The notes beneath the pieces are model-generated. The model saw nothing but the letters and a program-made list of their open reading frames with translations, had not been told where the DNA came from and made no database searches. 64,000 nt of DNA from Torreya grandis (Eukaryota > Streptophyta > Pinopsida > Cupressales > Taxaceae): positions 191,501 through 255,500 of the forward strand of contig JARHVA010003168.1 of assembly GCA_037957365.1 (NCBI GenBank), in the 5' to 3' direction. A program made the translations under genes and the position numbers. Shown one piece after another: positions 58,691-64,000 of this stretch; positions within the stretch are counted from its first letter, which is position 1; each line of letters begins with the position of its first letter.

Positions 58691-58980
58691 GAAAGCCTTT
58701 GTCTGATCAATATGAATGTGTTTGGATCACCCCCATACTATTTATGCCACTGAAGCATATCTGAACTGATGTTTTGAGTATGAAGTGTCTTACATAAGTG
58801 TCTTACAAGCAAGATTCACATACAATTGGGCATAGTGGAAATGTTTAGTACACTTGACTAGTACACTAGGATCCAAATTTGGATCATGCTCCCCCAATTT
58901 CAGGGTTTTAAGTCCTAAAAGCTTAGGAACTCATGTGGTGAGGAAATTTCTTTCCCCACGTCTTGACCCTCTCTTGTATA
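58690..58980. other. Short intergenic stretch
   Basis: No gene or repeat edge recognised. It has a CTTACATAAGTGTCTTACAA-type direct repeat at about 58,788-58,810. Confidence 0.4.
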
Positions 58981-58982
58981 TG

Positions 58983-59480
58983 CTAAATTAAATTATCAAC
59001 CTTGTGAACTTTTGAGTCCACCTTTTCATGTTCTTTGTGTGGCTCACTTCCTTGTCGAGGAAGATCCATATCTGGAAGAGGACATCTTGGTAGTAACTTT
59101 ATCTCATGCTTTTTGTTAGTAGACCTGCTATGGGTATCCTTGCATTCTTGTTTATCTTTCAAAATGAGAAAAGAAAACTTCCCACTAGCATTAAGCAACC
59201 AGTTACCTTGATTGCCACTTACCAAGGAGAGCTTAGATTTGCCTTCATGGGAGTTTATGGTGTAGCTTTTCCCATCCTTAACCAAACGGTACTGATTATA
59301 TCTCCTTCTGAAAATAACATCTCTAACATGCATATAGGGGCTGCCAAAGACTATACCACAAATGTCAACAAGTGCAACATCTACAACAACTTCATCAATG
59401 AAATGTTCATTTATTCCAAATTTGACTCTGCATTGTTTGGAAACCCTTATTGCTACTCCTTAATTAATATCGCACATGTT
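58983..59480 (-). pseudogene. Gypsy protease C-terminal region relic
   Basis: The minus strand reads FGINEHFIDEVVVDVALVDI and then CGIVFGSPYMHVRDVIFRRR, then YRLVKDGKSYTINSHEGKSK and LSLVSGNQGNWLLNASGKF. This is the retropepsin end plus the linker before RT in plant gypsy polyproteins (VVxLDVCGVVxGSPY ... NxYRLxKDGK ... LSLVSxNQA). No active-site block or RT is nearby, so it is an isolated fragment. An open run of 116 codons remains. Confidence 0.75.
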
Positions 59481-59499
59481 GTAAACGTGTCAAGGATGT

Positions 59500-62416
59500 T
59501 GTGACGTCCTTGGGACAGTCGAGGGACGTCCCAATGGCTCTAATCAATGCAAAAAAGGGGGATGTTTCTAAGATGTCCCCCAACAATTTTGGAAAAAGGA
59601 AATGTCAAGAGGAGGGGAGGTTCCCCTGCGGCCCCAAAGTGTTTCTGGCATTTGGTACAACAGGAAAATGGGGGGATGCATCCCCGCATAACTTTGGTAA
59701 TATCTTGGCCATATGGTGGAGTTTGAAGTTTTTTTTATTCTTAGAAAGATTTTTTTGAGGCCAACACAGTGGAGCTAGATTGATACCATTTGTCACTAGT
59801 TGTTGGGAAATTGGTAGAGAAGGTAATGAAATTATTAATCAATATGGTATGTGAAACATCCAAGATAAAAACCTTGAGATTGATATCTCGCAACATATTT
59901 TAGATAGATGGATTTAAGATAATTGTACTAGTTCTAGTCATTTTCAAAACAAGCAGTTGACATCTACTATGTTTGTGCTTGTAAATCAAGATTTCCCCTT
60001 AGGGTTTCTAAAGAGGAATAGGGTAAAGGAGCTTTACCAAAGGGACAAAAAGTTGTAATAAAATGCCTTGAAGACTCAAGAATGGGAGATCCATCATCAA
60101 AGTATGCCAAGCCTTTGGAGTCCCCAATTGTGGTCTACCTAGGGTTTCTTCTATCCTTCTTGACTTCATCTACAAGAATCTCTCACAAAGTGCTCAAGCC
60201 AAGGGGCAGATTAATGTGCCAATGTAGCACCCTCAGTGTTATTGAAAAACACATCAAACCACTACAAAGTTTTTTTTTTGTTTTCCCTGTCGATACACTA
60301 GCTTGACCCCTTGACACAAACCTATGTTGGAAGTCAAGTCAACATGTGATAGCAGAAGAGAAGTGCACATCCATAATTAATTCTCTTGGATTAATATTGA
60401 TACTATATTCATGTTGAGGTAGGTTACTAGGTCACAATCCTGGGTTTATCAGGGTAAACTGTTTACAAGGAGAGCTCATGTGGGTAAAGTTAATCTAGGT
60501 TGTTCTCGAGCCCACAACAACTCTTTGATGAATCCAAAACACCTAAAAACCTAGAAAACGACTTTTTATTTTCCTGAAATGGATAGTAGGGACAAAAATT
60601 GTGAAATCAGCCTTCGGCTTAAAATGTCATTTAATGTTGTCATGTGGCACCATTTTAGACGATTCATTGACTCGCTAATTACTGCACTTCAAGTGTGCTC
60701 AAAGGCCCAAATAGTTGATTAGACCCACAAATCATCCGATTGAGGTTTCAAGGTTAATTGTGCTTAGAAATTGAGGCTAAGCCCGATCATTCGAATAGTT
60801 GGTTGCACATTCATGGGTAACACGATGCAAAGAGCAGGATTATACCTGAAAGGCTTAACTAAGGCCATGGCCAATCACGCATTAGGGTGTTGGTGTGGAT
60901 GATTGATGAAGCAAAGACCGAATTCATGAACAACACTTCATGCATTCCAGCCTTGCCTAGGTTGGATTGCAGGGATAAGTCCAAACATTTGAATATAGCA
61001 TTCGTGTGTTCAGGGATAGTTGTGCTCGGAGGAGCAACATATGCCCAAAGGCTTGAATCAGACGACCTAAGTACTCTGCCTTTATCCAAGTGGCATGAGC
61101 CTTCAACAAAAGGCACTGGTCTAGATACTTAGCATAGGAGTCCAACAGTATATAAATGCTAACTTGGTTTCTTCCCTCAGCAATGTTGGGTGTTTTTACA
61201 AAGGGCACGCCGTTTAAAACTTACCTATTTACCTACGGTTGCAGCCCCTAGCATATATTAACCGTCCACCATGTGAACACAATTGTCAAGTGTAAAAAGG
61301 TTTATAAATACCTGAAAGGCTATGCCCGGACGAATGTGGGATTATATGCCGTGCATCAAGGTTTGAATCCTATTCATGCCACTATAACATGACTGTCGGT
61401 GCAAATTTTATCATGATCGCATGCTATTGTTAGAGGTGTTGGTGAAGGGGTTGGAAAGGATGGGATTTGGGGACTGTTCCAAAGTTTTCCTAAGCACCAT
61501 ACTGAAGTTCACGGTGCTACTGGTGCTGCCCCAAGTGCTGCAACCTGTTGCTAATGACTGCTGTATGCAACACACCCTTCTAATTTCATTGCTTAGCATG
61601 CCAAAAGGATTTCAACAAAGTATTAGCATAACGGATTTGTCTTGAGGTTTATTTACTCGCTCCTCGAATATGAATTCATCCTTTTAATGCCTCAATTTAT
61701 AGTTTAAATTCGAACAACGATTTCCATTTGTAAATTTGTTTAAGGTCAAAGACGTGTGCACCAATCAGCCATATAATTGTGTGGTCCATTATGGTCTTTC
61801 ATCATGTTGAGTGAAGATGAGTGGTGATGTATGATCCTCCCAGCCACCCTCACACTGGGTGCATGGGTCCATGAAGGGGTACTGAGGAGGTTTCTAGCTG
61901 CTTCCCATTCCTCGAACTGTCATACCCTACAGAAGTTTCCCAATGTCACTGCTCTTCTTCTGCGGTTCAGTCATATGAAATTCATCCTTCAATCCTCGTG
62001 CTTCCTTAACTTCCATGGACTTGGGTGGCAATGCAGGGTTATATGCAACCATAGACATATCTAAAGCCAATATCAAAATATAAAGAAAAGGGGACAATTT
62101 CTGCTGATTACTTCAGGACTGAGAAATGCAACTTTGCACTAAGGTCGAGCCAAATACAAAGAATGTTTCACAAATGGAACGAAGATTTGGAGAAGGTTTC
62201 AAAAATGGAATGAAATCCATGAAATTTTCCCTAGAAAAGAAATCATCAATAAAACTTACACAAATGGGAGTATGGGGTGGTCTCATACGCTGTAAGGTAC
62301 CTTTTAGGCTAAGCAAGGTGCCTAGCATTGTGACCTTTCCTTTCATTGATAAACACAAGAAGAAACAAAAATCCTCATGAGCCGTGGCATGGCTTATACC
62401 CCCTCCCATGCCTACA
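59500..62416. other. Unassigned stretch, no gene recognised
   Basis: 59,500-59,720 is rich in G and C runs with a GGGACGTCCC palindrome (59,523-59,532). From about 60,620 to 62,400 base composition is less AT-rich and the sequence matches no repeat elsewhere in the window. Open frames on both strands (e.g. 60,859-61,116 minus; 61,421-61,645 plus) carry no domain I can name. It may be low-copy DNA, a gene relic or an unknown repeat. Confidence 0.45.
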
Positions 62417-62615
62417 TGTAACTAGTATTAAATATAATGCTTTAATATGTTAATGAGACTTAACTAATCTTCTATTAGTTAATGTCAACCTAATGCAATT
62501 GTCAACTACCTCACTTGTTCGTAACTTGTTCAGTATTAATAAATGAAGGATGCACATGGAGATAATTTTGTCTTCTAGTTTCTCTTCATTCTTTCAACAA
62601 TCATACTTGCTTACA
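62417..62615 (+). repeat. 5' LTR of the terminal copia element (199 bp)
   Basis: Starts TGTAACTAGT and ends CTTGCTTACA, giving inverted termini TGTAA/TTACA, directly followed by the primer-binding site. No second copy is inside the window to confirm it. Confidence 0.75.
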
Positions 62616-62616
62616 T

Positions 62617-62629
62617 TGGTATCACAGCC
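62617..62629 (+). other. Primer-binding site (initiator Met tRNA type)
   Basis: TGGTATCACAGCC lies one base after the LTR and differs by one base from the usual plant copia TGGTATCAGAGCC, complementary to the 3' end of initiator Met tRNA. Confidence 0.85.
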
Positions 62630-63557
62630 ATTGTTTGAGGAAGCCATAGGAGAAGTTACGAACAATCAATGTGCAAACTGTGAAGGATCGTGAGGTCGTG
62701 AAAGATTCAACTGTGAAGGATGCTATTCACAGTGGAAGAAAAATGCGAAGGCATGTAGAGAGTTGACATGGAAAACACAGAGGGCATGACATGGGTAGAG
62801 AGAATCGCGTGAGAATCCTGTCAAAATGCATAGTGATTGCGTGATAATGCAGAGGATAACGCAAAGTGAAAACCCAAAGGACCTGTGTAGTTGCAGTCCT
62901 ATGGAGATAAACCATGGCAACAGGGAGGCACACGAAGGGACTTGTGGACAACACGAACAACATAATGCGAACAACGAAAGGGACTGTGGATAATGTGAAC
63001 AGTAAAACATGAACATCAAAGCTTGTGAAGTCATTGCTTACAGAAGAGTTGCTTGCTGTGAGAATGCCATAAGTGTTACTTGCTGTGAGAATGGAACAAT
63101 ACAATGCACACCGCGAATAGAACAATCGCAAACAAAACAGTCATCTAGGGCACATGGGCGCAAAAGCTTTTCTGTGACTAGCAACCAGGGCATGTAAGTA
63201 ATTTATGTTTTCAGAAATTTCAATCTTCTCAGCATTGATTTGCTACTTGTCAAAAATTTCAGATTGTATTCTTGAGAATTTGAGTGTCAAATTCAGACTG
63301 TAATTTCAGAATGTGTACTTTTCTCAAACCCTGTATTTTTTCAAAAACAGTACTTTTTTCGGTTGGATTGGTTTTTGGGCTAGTCATAAAACTTTTTCTG
63401 GTAAATTGAGTCTCAGGTCAAAAAAAAAGAATTTTTTCTGTTGCATTGCTGTATTGATTTCCTGGTCAGTGTTGTTAGAAAACTGTAGTTGCCCAAATTT
63501 CTGGGTCAGCCCTGTGCTATACTTTTTCTGTTCACAGTCAAAACGTTGTGTATAAAA

Positions 63558-64000
63558 TGGCCAACATACAAACACTGGGTCTATCGGAAGTGCAGAAATT
63601 AACTAGCCAAAACTACGATGTTTGGAGTCATAAGATTTTGACAATTGCGAAATATCGTGATTGTGACAAAATCACTTGACATAGAAGCAAGACCCGCGAC
63701 AAACTTTGGTGATCATGACAAACGTCATAAGGAGGTCTTGTTGTTATTGAAACTCTGTGTAGGATGACATGATTCTTGAGTTCCGAAATGCCACTTAGGC
63801 AAGTCCGCTATGGACCATTTTGAAGAAAAAATATTAAACTTTAGAGAAGAGCCGAGTCTTGTATTTGAAAAATATGCTTTTCACTACAAAGATGAATGAG
63901 GGTGGGTCTTTGTCAGAAAATCTGCTTCGGATGAAAGATCTCCGAGACCAACTATCAACGATCAACGAAATGGTAGATGATGATGATATGGTGGCATCAG
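63558..64000 (+). pseudogene. Copia Gag, N-terminal part (cut by window end)
   Basis: ATG at 63,558. The frame begins MANIQTLGLSEVQKLTSQNY and continues DVWSHKILTIAKYRDCDKIT, the copia Gag start (LxxxNYxxWxxxM). A stop follows at about 63,678. Gag-like sequence continues in broken frames: VLYLKNMLFTTKMNEGGSLS, then MKDLRDQLSTINEMVDDDDM at the very end, the UBN2 region. It is similar in plan to the Gag at 45,770. Confidence 0.8.

Larger units (their letters stand above)
62417..64000 (+). mobile_element. Ty1/copia element, 5' end (continues past the window)
   Basis: A 199-bp LTR, a Met-tRNA primer-binding site, a leader of about 930 bases and the start of gag, in the normal copia order. The 3' part is outside the window. 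The gag frame already contains stops, so this copy is probably dead. It resembles the copia fragment at 44.4 kb in LTR length, leader length and gag start. Confidence 0.85.

Noticed and set aside
60859..61645. Possible host gene exons (frames on both strands)
   Set aside because: No recognisable domain, no splice-consistent frame and no start context; only noted as unassigned sequence.
62723..63131. Minus-strand ORFs of 103 and 134 codons
   Set aside because: They lie in the untranslated leader of the copia element on the other strand and have low-complexity F/S/L-rich content with no domain.

Overview
The window looks like intergenic DNA from a seed plant with a very large, slowly purged, repeat-rich nuclear genome. 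A gymnosperm such as a conifer is the best guess, with moderate confidence. The reasons are that almost everything is AT-rich, heavily decayed LTR retrotransposon sequence (Ty3/gypsy and Ty1/copia, nested in each other), LTR pairs have drifted to roughly 85-92% identity by eye, and there is one intact protein gene with spliceosomal introns in 64 kb.

Layout. 1-9.8 kb: old repeat debris, including a minus-strand relic of a plant mobile domain (PMD) protein (about 2.1-4.1 kb), two clusters of a GGTCAACC/GGTTGACC motif (4.3-4.65 and 5.7-5.85 kb), and a minus-strand gypsy gag-protease relic (6.9-9.1 kb). 9,840-32,865: a complete but dead gypsy element on the minus strand. Its LTRs are at 31,556-32,865 (5') and 9,840-11,151 (3'), with a GTAGT target duplication on both sides. 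It carries gag, protease, RT, RNase H and integrase, then an extra reading frame of about 1,270 codons between integrase and the 3' LTR. A second element (20,180-28,455, plus strand, LTRs about 2.7 kb, target duplication CATAA) is inserted inside its protease. This nested element lacks protease, RT and most of integrase. It keeps gag and an in-frame fusion of a gag-pol linker, part of an RNase H and the integrase C-terminal tail, so it looks non-autonomous. Its LTRs carry a dense array of GGTTCAA/TTGAACC heptamers.

33-50 kb: a further long minus-strand decayed reading frame (34.7-39.2 kb), then a shuffled plus-strand gypsy relic with three related LTR-like segments (39.2-40.7, 41.6-42.5 and 48.2-49.8 kb) and a copia element (from 44,431) inside it.

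50.7-52.9 kb: the only gene judged functional, a GTE/BET-type bromodomain plus NET-domain chromatin reader. It has four coding exons (602 aa) and a compact promoter.

53-64 kb: unassigned sequence, a minus-strand copia pol relic with local tandem duplications (55.4-57.6 kb), a CpG-containing inverted and direct repeat cluster (58.2-58.7 kb), a gypsy protease relic (59-59.5 kb), about 3 kb that I could not assign, and the 5' end of a copia element with a 199-bp LTR that runs off the window (62,417 onward).

No rRNA genes, CRISPR arrays or bacterial-type operons were seen, and no tRNA gene was recognised by eye. Translations of relics were read by eye and are approximate at frameshifts.
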